A program made the position numbers and the translations under genes. Positions 35,382-44,895 of a stretch of 64,000 bases of DNA are shown one piece after another (positions within the stretch are counted from its first letter, which is position 1; every line of letters begins with the position of its first letter). The notes under the pieces are model-generated. The model was not told the DNA's origin. It saw nothing but the letters and a program-made list of their open reading frames with translations, and made no database searches. The stretch is from Paenibacillus sp. FSL H3-0469 (GTDB lineage: Bacteria; Bacillota; Bacilli; Paenibacillales; Paenibacillaceae), in contig NZ_CP150302.1 of assembly GCF_038051945.1 (NCBI RefSeq), forward strand, positions 3,968,001 to 4,032,000, in the 5' to 3' direction.

Positions 35382-36896
35382 GTGCTGAGTATCCACCGCG
35401 CCGCTGCGGCAGAGGCGCCGTCTTCACTGCAAGAGCATTTCGCGGCATTCCGTGAGCACACTGTCGGCAGCCGCCATCTGATCTCCACCCCCTACGGACG
35501 GCAGCCGCTGCTGTACGCCGACTGGACGGCCAGCGGCCGGCTGTATGAGCCGATTGAGCGCAAAATACAAGAGAGCTTCGGCCCCTATGTCAGCAATCCG
35601 CATACCGACTCCAACACCACGGGGCTGACCATGACCCTGGCTTACCATGAAGCGCGGAGCATCATCCGGCAGCATGTGAATGCCGCCCCCGCAGATGCCT
35701 TGCTCTTCTGCGGCAACGGCACCACCGGCGCGGTGAACAAGCTGCTGCGGATCATGGGCCTGAAGCTGCCGGAATGGCTGAAGCAGGAAACCCTCTGCGC
35801 ACCGGAGGAGCGCCCGGTCATCTTCGTCAGCCATATGGAGCATCATTCCAATCTGCTGCCCTGGCAGGAGAGCTTCGGCGATGTGGTTACTGTCCCCTCC
35901 GGGCCGGGTGGAGAGGTAGACCTGCAGCGGCTCGGGGAGCTGCTGACGATCTACCGGAACCGCCGCTTCAAGATCGGTTCCTTCACCGCCTGCTCCAATG
36001 TCACCGGCATCGAGACCCCGTATCATCAGCTTGCTTCGCTCATGCACCGGCATGGAGGGGTATGCTTCGTGGATTTCGCAGCCAGCGCCCCTTATCAGGA
36101 GATCAATATGCATCCGGCAGCCCCGCAGGAGAAGCTGGATGCCATCTTCTTCTCGCCGCATAAATTCCTCGGCGGCCCGGGAACCGGCGGTGTGCTGCTG
36201 TTCGACACCGCGCTCAGCAACGGCCGGCTGCCGGATGAGCCCGGCGGCGGCACCGTGGTATGGGTGAACCGCTGGGGCGGACGCCGCTACATCGATGATG
36301 TTGAGGTGCGCGAAGACGGGGGCACCCCCGGCTTCCTGCAGGCGATCCGCACCGCCCTCTGCGTGAAGCTGAAGGAGCAGATGAACGGAACCGGACAATA
36401 TATGATCGTCCGCGAACAGGAGCTGTGCCGGAAGCTGCTCTCGGGGCTGGCACAGATTCCCGGATGCTCCGTGCTGGAGGGCACACACCGCAAGCGGCAT
36501 GGCATTGTCTCCTTCACGCTGAAGGAGATTCATTACAATCTCGCGGTACGGCTGCTGAATGACCGCTTCGGCATTCAGGCACGCGGCGGCTGCTCCTGCG
36601 CCGGTCCGTACGGCCATCAGCTGCTCGGGCTGAACCCGGCGCAATCCCAGGCGTTCATCCAGGCGATCCATGCCGGGGACCAGTCGCTGAAGCCAGGGTG
36701 GGTCCGCCTGTCCCTGCACCCGATCATGACGGACCGGGAGGTGGAGCATATGGTCTTCGCCGTACATTCTGTCGTCAGCAATATTGCTGAATGGAGCCTG
36801 GATTACCGTTACAATGCGGTCACCAACAGCTGGCTTCATACCGGCGAGAGAGGCGTTACAGAGGAGGAGGAGGTCCGTGAATTATTTGTGCTGTAG
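35382..36896 (+). CDS. Class V aminotransferase-fold PLP enzyme, cysteine desulfurase/selenocysteine lyase-like
   Basis: A 504-residue PLP enzyme. The Schiff-base lysine lies in FFSPHKFLGGPGTGG near residue 260, the cofactor Asp and His in CFVDFAASAPY and EHHSNLLPW. A Cys-rich motif GGCSCAGPYGH near 405 aligns with the desulfurase active-site loop. It is longer than NifS or SufS (about 400) owing to an insertion and a C-terminal tail, so the substrate may be another amino acid. I chose GTG at 35382, eight bases after GGAGG; the in-frame TTG at 35376 is too close to that site. Its end overlaps the convergent TVP38-like gene by 15 bases. Confidence 0.82.
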   Translation: MLSIHRAAAAEAPSSLQEHFAAFREHTVGSRHLISTPYGRQPLLYADWTASGRLYEPIERKIQESFGPYVSNPHTDSNTTGLTMTLAYHEARSIIRQHVNAAPADALLFCGNGTTGAVNKLLRIMGLKLPEWLKQETLCAPEERPVIFVSHMEHHSNLLPWQESFGDVVTVPSGPGGEVDLQRLGELLTIYRNRRFKIGSFTACSNVTGIETPYHQLASLMHRHGGVCFVDFAASAPYQEINMHPAAPQEKLDAIFFSPHKFLGGPGTGGVLLFDTALSNGRLPDEPGGGTVVWVNRWGGRRYIDDVEVREDGGTPGFLQAIRTALCVKLKEQMNGTGQYMIVREQELCRKLLSGLAQIPGCSVLEGTHRKRHGIVSFTLKEIHYNLAVRLLNDRFGIQARGGCSCAGPYGHQLLGLNPAQSQAFIQAIHAGDQSLKPGWVRLSLHPIMTDREVEHMVFAVHSVVSNIAEWSLDYRYNAVTNSWLHTGERGVTEEEEVRELFVL

Positions 36897-37520
36897 CGGC
36901 GCTTGGCCGCGCAGCTCCCGCTCCCGCGCCAGCCGGGCGAACCTGGCTTCAATCGCTTTAACCCCCCAGAGTGAGGCTCCGATAAACAGCAGCACATAGA
37001 GGATCTCCGCCGGATGGCGGATGAACCGCTGCACATCATTGCCGATGTAGGAAACCGCAAATACCATAATGGCTTTGCCCGCACACAGCGCAATCAGGTA
37101 GGAACGCAGCCGCATTCCGGCCAGCCCCGCCGCCATATTAATCACCACGAACGGACCCACCGGAAACAGACTAAGCAGGAACACATAGCTGAACCCGCTC
37201 TGGCGGACCCAGGTCATCGCTTTGGCTACCTTGGGCTGCTTGGCCCATTTGGTGAGGTAGGGATGTCCGGCAATTTTGCGGATAATCAGGAAGGTGACCG
37301 TGCAGCCTGCGACCAGACCAATCCATGAATACAGGAACCCCAGCCATAACCCGTACACCGCTCCGTTAAGCCCCACAATCGCTATAGTCGGCAGCGGGGG
37401 CACGAACGATTTCATGAAGGTAAGGCCCACACCCGGCAGCGGCCCGAACGAACGGTATTGCTCCAGCAGCTGCATCAGGCGCTCCTCGGTCAGCCATGAC
37501 ATAATATTTAGAAAGAACAT
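36882..37520 (-). CDS. TVP38/TMEM64-family (VTT domain) membrane protein
   Basis: A 212-residue membrane protein with five or six helices. The VTT/DedA core is visible: the N-terminal re-entrant part FVPPLPTIAIVGLNGAVYG, then GCTVTFLIIRKIAG and FPVGPFVVINMAAGLAG. Related proteins are linked to phospholipid scrambling or flipping of undecaprenyl phosphate, but this branch is not characterised to my knowledge. Start is ATG with AGGAG ten bases upstream. It overlaps the 3' end of the PLP enzyme tail to tail. Confidence 0.86.
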   Translation of the reverse strand: MFFLNIMSWLTEERLMQLLEQYRSFGPLPGVGLTFMKSFVPPLPTIAIVGLNGAVYGLWLGFLYSWIGLVAGCTVTFLIIRKIAGHPYLTKWAKQPKVAKAMTWVRQSGFSYVFLLSLFPVGPFVVINMAAGLAGMRLRSYLIALCAGKAIMVFAVSYIGNDVQRFIRHPAEILYVLLFIGASLWGVKAIEARFARLARERELRGQAPLQHK

Positions 37521-37628
37521 TTCTTCAGCGCTCCTCAGGGTACGATATGAAATTCAATTATACAACACTTCCGGCGGGAAGTAGAAGGAAGCTGGACAAG
37601 CGCAAGCTGCCGGAGATATGATGAAATC

Positions 37629-40600
37629 ATGAGAACATTTGATTATAATCTGCTGGCCAAAAGAATGCTCGCCCTGTTATGCATCGGCCTGCTCACCGCA
37701 GTGGCGCTGATCCCCCTGCTCGGCTCCTCGTCTGCCTGCTACAGCCCACGGTCAGGCTGGGCCGATGTGTCCTCCTGCACCTTCGATAATTCTGCCGTCT
37801 ACCCGCTTGAAGGGGAATGGGAATTCTATTGGCAGGAGCTGCTGAAACCGCAGGATACCTTATCCGGAACAGCAGAGGCACCGGCCTTTATGCCCGTGCC
37901 CGGCGCTTGGGGCCGGGGATCGGAGGCTACCGGCTTCTCCCGCTACGGATATGCGACCTACCGTCTGCTGGTTCAGCTGCCGCCGGGGGTTCCCGCCTTC
38001 GCCCTCAAGGTGAGCAATATCCGCAATGCCAGCGAGGTATATGTGAATGGCGAGCGGCTGGGCGGAAGCGGAACACCGGGGAAATCCCGGGAGACCGCCA
38101 AGCCGCGCAACCAGCCGTATTCCCTGACTTTTCACAGCAAGGATAACCTGGCGGAGATTCTGATACATACATCCAATTTCACCTATTCCAACGGAGGCAT
38201 TGCCGAATCTATCCGGATTGGCACTCCCGCTGCTATAGCTGCCCTCGATCAGCGGAACCGGACCTATGATATTTTGCTGGTGGCAGGCTTTGCTTCTATC
38301 GGCTGCTATTTCATCGGCCAGGGCTTACAGCGCAAAGAGGACAAGTCTTCGCTCCAGCTGGCCGTCTACTGTTTCGTGATCTCTCTCTACATGCTGACTC
38401 ACAGTGAGAAGCTGCTCTTCGAGTACCTTCCATCCCTCTCCTATGAAGGATTCAGCAAGCTGCAGGCGGTGTCGGGTGTAATCGGATTCTATTGCGTGTC
38501 CAGCTATACTCATTCCTTGTTTCCCGCACTGTATTCCCGGCTCTTCAAACGGATCTGCTTCGTATATGCCTTGAGCTTCTGCACCATTGTACTGTTCACC
38601 ACACTACCTGTATATTCGCGGATTACAGGAGTGCTGCTGGCCTTCAGCTTCATCTCTGTCTGCTATACCTTCTATGTCATGGTAAAAGCCGCCTGGCGGA
38701 GGGAGACCGGCTCTAACTATCTGCTGATCGGTGTAATTGCCGCAGTCATGTTCACCTTATCCTTAATCAGCAATCTGTTCTTCGGCACTGAACTCTACGC
38801 CGTTCCGCCGGTAGCCGGTCCGATCTTCATTCTGGCCGAGGGGCTGTTCCTGTCTGCACGCCATGCCCATGCCTATGAGACCATTAAGCAACTGTCCCGG
38901 CAGCTGGAGCGCAAGGACAGGGACAAGGACGAGTTCCTCCTGAAGACCTCCGCCGAGCTGCGTACGCCGCTGAATGCCATCATTAATGTGGCGTTATCCA
39001 TGCATGAAGGGGCCGGAGGACCGCTAAGCCCGTCCCAACGGGAGGATATACGGCTGATTCTCGGTACTGGCAGAAGGCTGGCCTTCCTGGTACGGGATAT
39101 TCTCGATTACGAACAGATCAAGCGCCAGCGCATCAGCCTGCAATGGGGGATCGTAGATATCCAGGGAGTGGCGGCCATTGTCATTGAGGTCTTCCAGTTC
39201 CTGAACAAAAAGGGCAGTATCCGCATCAAAAATCACATCCCGCCGGGCCGCTTCCTGGTCCAGGCCGATGAACAGCGGCTGATGCAGATCCTCTATAGCC
39301 TGCTGGATAATGCACTGAAATTCACGGACCGCGGCAGCGTGGTCATTGAGGCCGTCTGGCAGGAGGAGTTCCTCTCCATTGCCGTCACCGATACCGGGAA
39401 GGGCATTCCCGAGGATCAGCTGGAGTACATCTTCCGCGACTATGAGCAGATCAGCGAGGCCGATTCACTAGAGACCGGAGGCCTCGGGCTAAGCCTTGCG
39501 ATCAGCCGTAAGCTGGTAGAGCTGCATGGCGGGAGCATCTCCGTCTCTTCCCGGGTTGGCCGGGGCAGCACATTTACCTTCACGCTTCCGGGCACCCAGG
39601 CGGAAGCTGCCGCTGCCGCCCAAGCCGGAGAACAGGCGCTCTTAAGACCCGAGTATACCCAACCGGAAATGCTGGATGACCTCTGGAAATACCGGTCGGC
39701 TGATCCGCCGCAGTCCAGCGGACAAGCCGCTCCCTATGCGCCGCGTGTCCTGATCGTAGATGACGATTATGCCAACCTGAAGGCGCTGACCAACCTGCTG
39801 TCACTGGAGAATTACAGTATCGCAAGCCGCAGCAGCGGCAAGGACGCGCTGGCGCTGCTGGCTGTAGACCGTAATTTCGATCTCTGCATAATCGATGTCA
39901 TGATGCCTGAGATGTCCGGCCTGGAGCTGTGCAGGATCATCCGCCAGACCTACACCCCGCTGGACCTGCCGATCCTGATGGCTACGGCCGGGCAGCAGCT
40001 TCACTTCAATGAGGCGGCCTTCCGCGCCGGAGCCAATGATTTTATCCATAAGCCTTATATCTGGAGCGATCTGAAGGGACGGGTCAACACGCTGGTTCAA
40101 CTACGGCGCTCTGTCTCCGAGCGGCTCAGCTCGGAGATCGCCATGCTGCGTGCACAGATCAAGCCGCATTTTCTGTACAACGCCATTAATACAATCATCT
40201 GGATGAGTACGCGTGACACCGAGAAGACGCAGCAGCTGCTATACGATCTGAGCCATTTCCTGCGCGGCAGCTTCGACTTCAGCAACCAGGAGACCGCCAT
40301 TCCGTTCGAGAAGGAGCTGGAGCTGATCGAAGCCTATCTGTCGCTGGAGCAGGCCCGGTTCGGGAAGCGGCTGAATGCCGAGTATCATATTGAGGTCAGT
40401 GAATTCCCGCTGCCGCCGCTGATTGTGCAGCCCATCGTGGAGAACGCCGTCCGTCACGGACTGATGGAGAAGATCGACGGAGGAACGGTGATCATCTCCA
40501 CCCGGCAGGAGGGCGGTGATATCCTGATCACCGTCTCGGATAATGGGAAGGGAATGAGCGATGAACAGCTAGCCTCATGGATGAAGGATGATTACCGTTC

Positions 40601-40748
40601 TTCGCATGGCGAAGGCACCGGAATCGGCCTGCGGAACATTAACCGCCGGCTGCTCACACAGTTCGGGCGTCCGCTGATTCTTACACGGGGAGCCAGCGGG
40701 GGTATAGATGTATTGATTACAATCCCATGGAAGGAAGAGGTCTTCTGA
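37629..40748 (+). CDS. Hybrid sensor kinase: 7TMR-DISM, HisKA-like (His to Ala), ATPase, receiver, LytS-type kinase
   Basis: A 1039-residue membrane protein: helix 1 (about 10-32), extracellular 7TMR-DISM domain (60-205), seven helices (about 215-410), HisKA-like region (430-500), HATPase (540-655), receiver (705-825, Asp in IIDVMMPE near 755) and a second kinase module with QIKPHFLYNAINTI near 845 and a C-terminal HATPase (930-1036). In the first H-box the usual SHELRTPL reads SAELRTPL (near residue 442), so the phosphorylated His is Ala. The second module keeps its His and probably does the phosphorylation. It is followed by its response regulator after two bases. Confidence 0.9.
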   Translation: MRTFDYNLLAKRMLALLCIGLLTAVALIPLLGSSSACYSPRSGWADVSSCTFDNSAVYPLEGEWEFYWQELLKPQDTLSGTAEAPAFMPVPGAWGRGSEATGFSRYGYATYRLLVQLPPGVPAFALKVSNIRNASEVYVNGERLGGSGTPGKSRETAKPRNQPYSLTFHSKDNLAEILIHTSNFTYSNGGIAESIRIGTPAAIAALDQRNRTYDILLVAGFASIGCYFIGQGLQRKEDKSSLQLAVYCFVISLYMLTHSEKLLFEYLPSLSYEGFSKLQAVSGVIGFYCVSSYTHSLFPALYSRLFKRICFVYALSFCTIVLFTTLPVYSRITGVLLAFSFISVCYTFYVMVKAAWRRETGSNYLLIGVIAAVMFTLSLISNLFFGTELYAVPPVAGPIFILAEGLFLSARHAHAYETIKQLSRQLERKDRDKDEFLLKTSAELRTPLNAIINVALSMHEGAGGPLSPSQREDIRLILGTGRRLAFLVRDILDYEQIKRQRISLQWGIVDIQGVAAIVIEVFQFLNKKGSIRIKNHIPPGRFLVQADEQRLMQILYSLLDNALKFTDRGSVVIEAVWQEEFLSIAVTDTGKGIPEDQLEYIFRDYEQISEADSLETGGLGLSLAISRKLVELHGGSISVSSRVGRGSTFTFTLPGTQAEAAAAAQAGEQALLRPEYTQPEMLDDLWKYRSADPPQSSGQAAPYAPRVLIVDDDYANLKALTNLLSLENYSIASRSSGKDALALLAVDRNFDLCIIDVMMPEMSGLELCRIIRQTYTPLDLPILMATAGQQLHFNEAAFRAGANDFIHKPYIWSDLKGRVNTLVQLRRSVSERLSSEIAMLRAQIKPHFLYNAINTIIWMSTRDTEKTQQLLYDLSHFLRGSFDFSNQETAIPFEKELELIEAYLSLEQARFGKRLNAEYHIEVSEFPLPPLIVQPIVENAVRHGLMEKIDGGTVIISTRQEGGDILITVSDNGKGMSDEQLASWMKDDYRSSHGEGTGIGLRNINRRLLTQFGRPLILTRGASGGIDVLITIPWKEEVF

Positions 40749-40750
40749 GT

Positions 40751-41878
40751 ATGAGCATCTCTGTAATGGTAATTGATGACGAATGGCCGGCCCTGGATCA
40801 CATGAAGGAGCTACTGCTCCAGTGTGAAGGAATATCCTCTGTCCTGACTTATGATAACCCGCGTGAAGCCCTCGCTGCTGCTTCCGAACTGAAGCCGGAT
40901 GTTCTGTTCCTGGACATCCAGATGCCGGAGCTGTCCGGTCTGGCTTTTGCCGAGAAGCTGCTGCCCTTCTCTCCGGATACAGACATCGTATTCGTAACCG
41001 CCTACCGCAATTATGCTGTCGAAGCCTTCGACCTGTCTGCGATGGATTATTTGCTGAAGCCTGTTGAGCCTTCCCGGCTGCTGAAGACCTGGAACAAGCT
41101 GCTCAGTAAGCGATTGGCGCAAGCCCCTGCAGGAGCAGCCGAAACAGCGGGAGCAGCCGGGAAGACAACCGCGTTCCGGCTCCTGGGGGATTATGAGCTG
41201 ACCAGCCCTCAGGGTTTGGTGAAGTGGAGAACACATAAGGCACAGGAATTATTTGCGTATCTGTGGATTCACAGACAGGGCAGCGTCAGCGTGATCCTGA
41301 ATGATGTGTTTCCGCAGTGGAATTACGAGAAGGGCAAGCAATATCTGCATACTACGGTCTACCAGATCCGCACCACCTTGAAGAAAGCCGCGCTGGAGGA
41401 CAAGATTGAGCTGACTTTCGGCAGGGAGAATTACAGGCTCGAATCGCGGGGGATCGAGAGCGACATTGAGAAATTCCAGGACGCTGCCGCCCTTGCGATG
41501 CAGAATGGCAGCCTTGAGGATATGCAACAGGCCGCCGCATTGTACACCGGTGACCTGCTTCAGTCACTGGACAGCCTCTGGGTGTATTCCGCCCGTGATA
41601 AATACCGGCGGCTGTATCTCAAGCTGCTGGAGCAGCTTACCTTGGGATTGGTGCAGGCTGCACGGCCTTACGAGGCCGAAGATTACGCCGTGCGCCTGAC
41701 GGAGCTGGAGCCGCTGGAGGAGAGCTACGCCCTGCGGCTCATCGCGATCTATTACGAAACCGCCAAGCCCCTGCGCGCCCAGCGCAAATTCACCCAATTC
41801 AGTGAATCCTACATCGCAGAGACCGGCGACGCCTTGCCGGACTGGTTCGTGGATGAATACCGGCGGCTGGGGAGCTAG
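40751..41878 (+). CDS. SARP-type response regulator (receiver, OmpR-like DNA-binding, BTAD)
   Basis: The 375-residue protein has an N-terminal receiver (about 3-120) with phosphoacceptor Asp in DVLFLDIQMPE near residue 54 and the conserved Lys in YLLKPVEPS. A winged-helix of OmpR/SARP type (about 140-215) and a BTAD helical repeat domain (about 225-375) follow. It is the obvious partner of the kinase just upstream, with only two bases between stop and start. SARP-type response regulators with 7TM kinases are common in Paenibacillus; their targets are usually unknown. Start is ATG after GGAAGAGGTC. Confidence 0.9.
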   Translation: MSISVMVIDDEWPALDHMKELLLQCEGISSVLTYDNPREALAAASELKPDVLFLDIQMPELSGLAFAEKLLPFSPDTDIVFVTAYRNYAVEAFDLSAMDYLLKPVEPSRLLKTWNKLLSKRLAQAPAGAAETAGAAGKTTAFRLLGDYELTSPQGLVKWRTHKAQELFAYLWIHRQGSVSVILNDVFPQWNYEKGKQYLHTTVYQIRTTLKKAALEDKIELTFGRENYRLESRGIESDIEKFQDAAALAMQNGSLEDMQQAAALYTGDLLQSLDSLWVYSARDKYRRLYLKLLEQLTLGLVQAARPYEAEDYAVRLTELEPLEESYALRLIAIYYETAKPLRAQRKFTQFSESYIAETGDALPDWFVDEYRRLGS

Positions 41879-41989
41879 CCTGGGGCATTTTCAGGGGAAA
41901 ATTGGAGTGTGGTGTGGAGACTGCTTATTGCCGATGGATTATTACTAGCTGAGGGTTAGCAGTGACCCGGGGATAGAGGAATGACTGAC

Positions 41990-42180
41990 TTAATTGTACG
42001 TTGTACAACTAAATCGTCGGATTCATAACCCTTACTCCGTTTAGCTGTACTTCGTACATTTAAACAGCGGCCTTCCCTGAGTTTTCACATCATTTGGCAG
42101 ATTTAGTTGTACAGAATACAGTTAGAAGATATATTTATGCCTATTCGCTGTTTTTAAGTGTACATTCTGCAACTATCCCT
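41990..42180 (+). repeat. Four spaced copies of a TTAGTTGTAC palindromic motif
   Basis: Copies begin at about 41990, 42040, 42102 and 42153 (spacing 50, 62 and 51). The first, TTAATTGTAC-GTT-GTACAACTAA, is nearly a perfect palindrome; the others are imperfect (TTTAGCTGTAC-TTC-GTACATTTAAA, and so on). They lie in the 460-base spacer after the response regulator. No gene is seen in that spacer. Confidence 0.6.
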
Positions 42181-42342
42181 GCACCTTAGTAATCTTAGTG
42201 ATGTACCTGCATTTTTTCGATATTTTACGCCACATTTCGACGTTTATCAGTGTTTTATCAGTGACAATTGTTACCATTGTTCATATACAAAGATCATTCG
42301 TGCATAGGGATGCATCATTATGATGGCAATGGGGGATGTAAC

Positions 42343-43017
42343 ATGAATAAGAGGAATAGATTCAAGCAGGCAGTCAGAGGGATGAAGGTACTGCCACTTA
42401 TGATGTCCATGATTCGTGAGGCTGCAGTGGATAACACCGCACCTGCGATGTCTGTTGAGGTCTCTACTGACAAAGAGGTTTATACTCCCGGGGAAGAAGT
42501 TACCGTGCTGGTGCATTTAAAAGACTTCGCACCAAATGACCCCGGCTACAGCTCTCTTAACTTCATTATCCAATATGACAGCCAGGTATTCGACAACCTT
42601 GAATATACGCAGCACTCGGTTTATGCGGAAGGGAATTATACGGCTGGGAGCGAGGTCGATAACCTGTTCCAGTTTAATTTTCAGAGTCCTGTCGATGGCA
42701 GTATTTACCTCGGAAAAAACACAAGTATGCGCGGCATCGATATTCAGGTTGAAGCAAGCAGCGGACAGCATACGATTCCTGCGGTAGAGCAGACGCTGGT
42801 CACCTTCAAGCTGCGGGTCAAGGAACTTACACTTGCCTCCTCCTCAACGATCAGTCTGGCCAATGAATTCACCAGAATCCGCACCTCCGAAGCCGCGAAC
42901 AGCTTCTATCTCTACTCGCCCGATGTCACAGCGAACTCCCCGGCAAGGGTCGAAATTGCCCAATCCCCGTCCGTCTCCGTCTTCTCTTCACAGGAGCCGG
43001 TCAACCGCCTGGCGTAG
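42343..43017 (+). CDS. Cohesin-like beta-domain protein with weak secretion signal
   Basis: A 224-residue protein. Residues 35-190 resemble a cohesin or CBM-like beta-sandwich: MSVEVSTDKEVYTPGEEVTVLVHLKDF, LNFIIQYDSQVFDN, VTFKLRVKEL. Such domains normally sit outside the cell, yet the N-terminus (MNKRNRFKQAVRGMKVLPLMMSMI) has only a short hydrophobic stretch, and no anchor or second domain follows. It may be a decayed or truncated surface-protein gene. Start is ATG at 42343 after GGGGGATG; the longer frame from 42268 lacks a site. Confidence 0.55.
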   Translation: MNKRNRFKQAVRGMKVLPLMMSMIREAAVDNTAPAMSVEVSTDKEVYTPGEEVTVLVHLKDFAPNDPGYSSLNFIIQYDSQVFDNLEYTQHSVYAEGNYTAGSEVDNLFQFNFQSPVDGSIYLGKNTSMRGIDIQVEASSGQHTIPAVEQTLVTFKLRVKELTLASSSTISLANEFTRIRTSEAANSFYLYSPDVTANSPARVEIAQSPSVSVFSSQEPVNRLA

Positions 43018-43126
43018 CAGCGTATTCTGCAACTGCGGCAGCTCCATCCACATACATATCCCTTACATAATTGGCTGCCGTCTATAATTCTTGTGCTTAT
43101 GAAGCGTCCGGTTTCAAAAAGGAAGG

Positions 43127-43156
43127 CACCCTCCGCGAATGTATACACGGAGGGTG
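43127..43156. terminator. Perfect 9-bp hairpin between convergent genes
   Basis: CACCCTCCG (43127-43135) and CGGAGGGTG (43148-43156) are exact complements with a 12-base loop. Read leftward it is followed by CCTTCCTTTTTG, read rightward by no T-run. It lies beyond both converging genes and is probably the end of the leftward pyrimidine operon. Confidence 0.55.
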
Positions 43157-43228
43157 GATTTGAATCGCTGACCATCATGTCGATCCTTCGTCAGGAATAT
43201 AAGGGGGATTAATAACTGTAATGCGGGT

Positions 43229-43465
43229 TCACCTATGAATCTCAGCCGCAGTCTGTCGGGTTCGGCCAACAAGCAGGGTCGTCACATGCTTGCGCGCGTC
43301 CGCTGTGAGCAGCAGCAGCTCCACCGGTCCGCCGGCCGGTTCACTGCGGATGAAGGTAACCCTGGCACCGTCCAGATCCTCATAGATCCCGGCAATGGTA
43401 TAGCCCAGCCCGATGAGATTGTCGATTTCCTGCCGTTCCCGGTCGAACTCTGCAAATGCTGACAT
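43229..43465 (-). CDS. Small conserved-looking protein at the end of the pyrimidine operon
   Basis: A 78-residue protein starting one base after the hydA stop (TGA-G-ATG) with GGAGGAG upstream, so clearly part of the operon. It is mixed alpha/beta (EIDNLIGLGYTIAGIYEDLDGARVTF, then ELLLLTADARKHVTTLLVG). I do not recognise a family. It is too small to be the missing beta-ureidopropionase. A longer frame to 43588 overlaps hydA and is not supported. Confidence 0.65.
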   Translation of the reverse strand: MSAFAEFDRERQEIDNLIGLGYTIAGIYEDLDGARVTFIRSEPAGGPVELLLLTADARKHVTTLLVGRTRQTAAEIHR

Positions 43466-43466
43466 C

Positions 43467-44894
43467 TCAGACCACTCCTCCGCTGATTTCAGTCTGGGCC
43501 GGATGGGGAGCCTCGGCCTCGAAGCGCTTGCGGTGCAGGTATTTACCCTGTCCTGCGGCACCGACGAATACCTTGTCCTTGATGACAAACTCGCCCCTGC
43601 TCAGCACAGAGACCGGCTCGCCCTTGACCGTAAGCCCCTCGAACGCATTGTAGTCCACATTCATATGATGGGTCTCTGCCGACAGTGTCCGCTCCGCTGC
43701 CGGGTCGAAGATCACAATATCAGCATCGCTGCCCACAGCAATCGTGCCCTTCTGCGGGAAGAGGCCGAACAGCTTGGCGCTTGAGGTGGCGATGATATCT
43801 ACGAATTTGTTCAGCGTGATGCGGCCCTTCTGCACCCCTTCGGAGTAGAGGACACTGAACCGGTCTTCGATGGTGGGTCCACCATTCGGGATCTTTGAGA
43901 AGTCCCCCCGCCCCAGCTCCTTCTGCCCTTTGAAGTTGAACGAGCACTGGTCAGAGCCAATGGTCTGCAGCGTCCCGCTCCAGAGGGCATCCCAGAGTAC
44001 ATCCTGATTCCACTGCTCGCGCAGCGGAGGAGACCAGACATACTTAGCGCCTTCGAAGTCCGGCTTCGCCAGCGCCGACTGATCGAGCACCAGATACTGC
44101 GGACAGGTCTCGCCGTAGACACGCAGCCCTTTCTTGCGGGCCTCTGCAATCTTCCAGGCCGCCTCGGCGCAGGTGACATGCACCACATAGAGCTGTGAAT
44201 CCGTCAGCCCGGTCAAATACGCCGCCCGGCCAGTCGCCTCGCCCTCCAGCTCAGGGGGACGGGTCAGCGCATGATAGATCGGATCGGTATTGCCTGCGGC
44301 CAGCGCCTGGTCCACCAGATATTCGATGACATCACCGTTCTCGGCATGCACCATGACCAGCGCCCCTTCGCGCTTCGCCGCCTGAAGCGTCTTATACAGA
44401 ACTCCGTCGTCGGCCTGGAAGGTGTTCTTGTAAGCCATGAACACCTTCAGCGAGGTGATGCCCTCCTGCTCGATAATCTGCGGCAGCTCGCTGAGCACCT
44501 TGTCATTCAGCTCTGACACCATCAGGTGGAAGCTGTAGTCGATGACCGCTTTATCCTGTGATTTGCGATGCCAGGTATCTACGGCCTGCTGGAGCGGCTG
44601 CCCCTTCGTGGTCAGGCAGAAATCAATCACCGTAGTGGTTCCGCCGTAAGCAGCGGCAATCGTGCCGGTCTCGAAGTCATCGGCGGTAACCGTACCGCCG
44701 AAGGGCATATCCAGATGGGTATGGGGATCAATCCCTCCCGGAAAGAGATAACAGCCGGAAGCATCAATGATCTCCGCTCCCGGCGCTTCCAGATTCAGGC
44801 CGATGCCGCTGATGATTCCGTCCTCAATCAGGACATCCCCCGTATACGTATCTGCTGCTGTAACGATAATTCCGTGCTTGATGATCTTCTTCAT
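43467..44894 (-). CDS. hydA: Dihydropyrimidinase
   Basis: The enzyme hydrolyses dihydrouracil or dihydrothymine to the N-carbamoyl-beta-amino acid. At 475 residues it is normal for the family. Metal ligands are visible: DPHTHLD near residue 60, the lysine that is carboxylated in SLKVFMAYK near 150, the His of HAENGD near 183, HVTC near 239 and the Asp of GSDQCSF near 317. I chose ATG at 44894 with GGAGGTGGG upstream; it follows the preA stop after one base. The in-frame start at 44924 lies inside preA and is not supported. Confidence 0.92.
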   Translation of the reverse strand: MKKIIKHGIIVTAADTYTGDVLIEDGIISGIGLNLEAPGAEIIDASGCYLFPGGIDPHTHLDMPFGGTVTADDFETGTIAAAYGGTTTVIDFCLTTKGQPLQQAVDTWHRKSQDKAVIDYSFHLMVSELNDKVLSELPQIIEQEGITSLKVFMAYKNTFQADDGVLYKTLQAAKREGALVMVHAENGDVIEYLVDQALAAGNTDPIYHALTRPPELEGEATGRAAYLTGLTDSQLYVVHVTCAEAAWKIAEARKKGLRVYGETCPQYLVLDQSALAKPDFEGAKYVWSPPLREQWNQDVLWDALWSGTLQTIGSDQCSFNFKGQKELGRGDFSKIPNGGPTIEDRFSVLYSEGVQKGRITLNKFVDIIATSSAKLFGLFPQKGTIAVGSDADIVIFDPAAERTLSAETHHMNVDYNAFEGLTVKGEPVSVLSRGEFVIKDKVFVGAAGQGKYLHRKRFEAEAPHPAQTEISGGVV

Positions 44895-44895
44895 C

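Noticed and set aside
35424..36839. Long minus-strand ORF opposite the PLP enzyme
   Set aside because: The plus strand encodes a complete PLP enzyme with its lysine motif. GC-rich third positions leave the antisense frame open.
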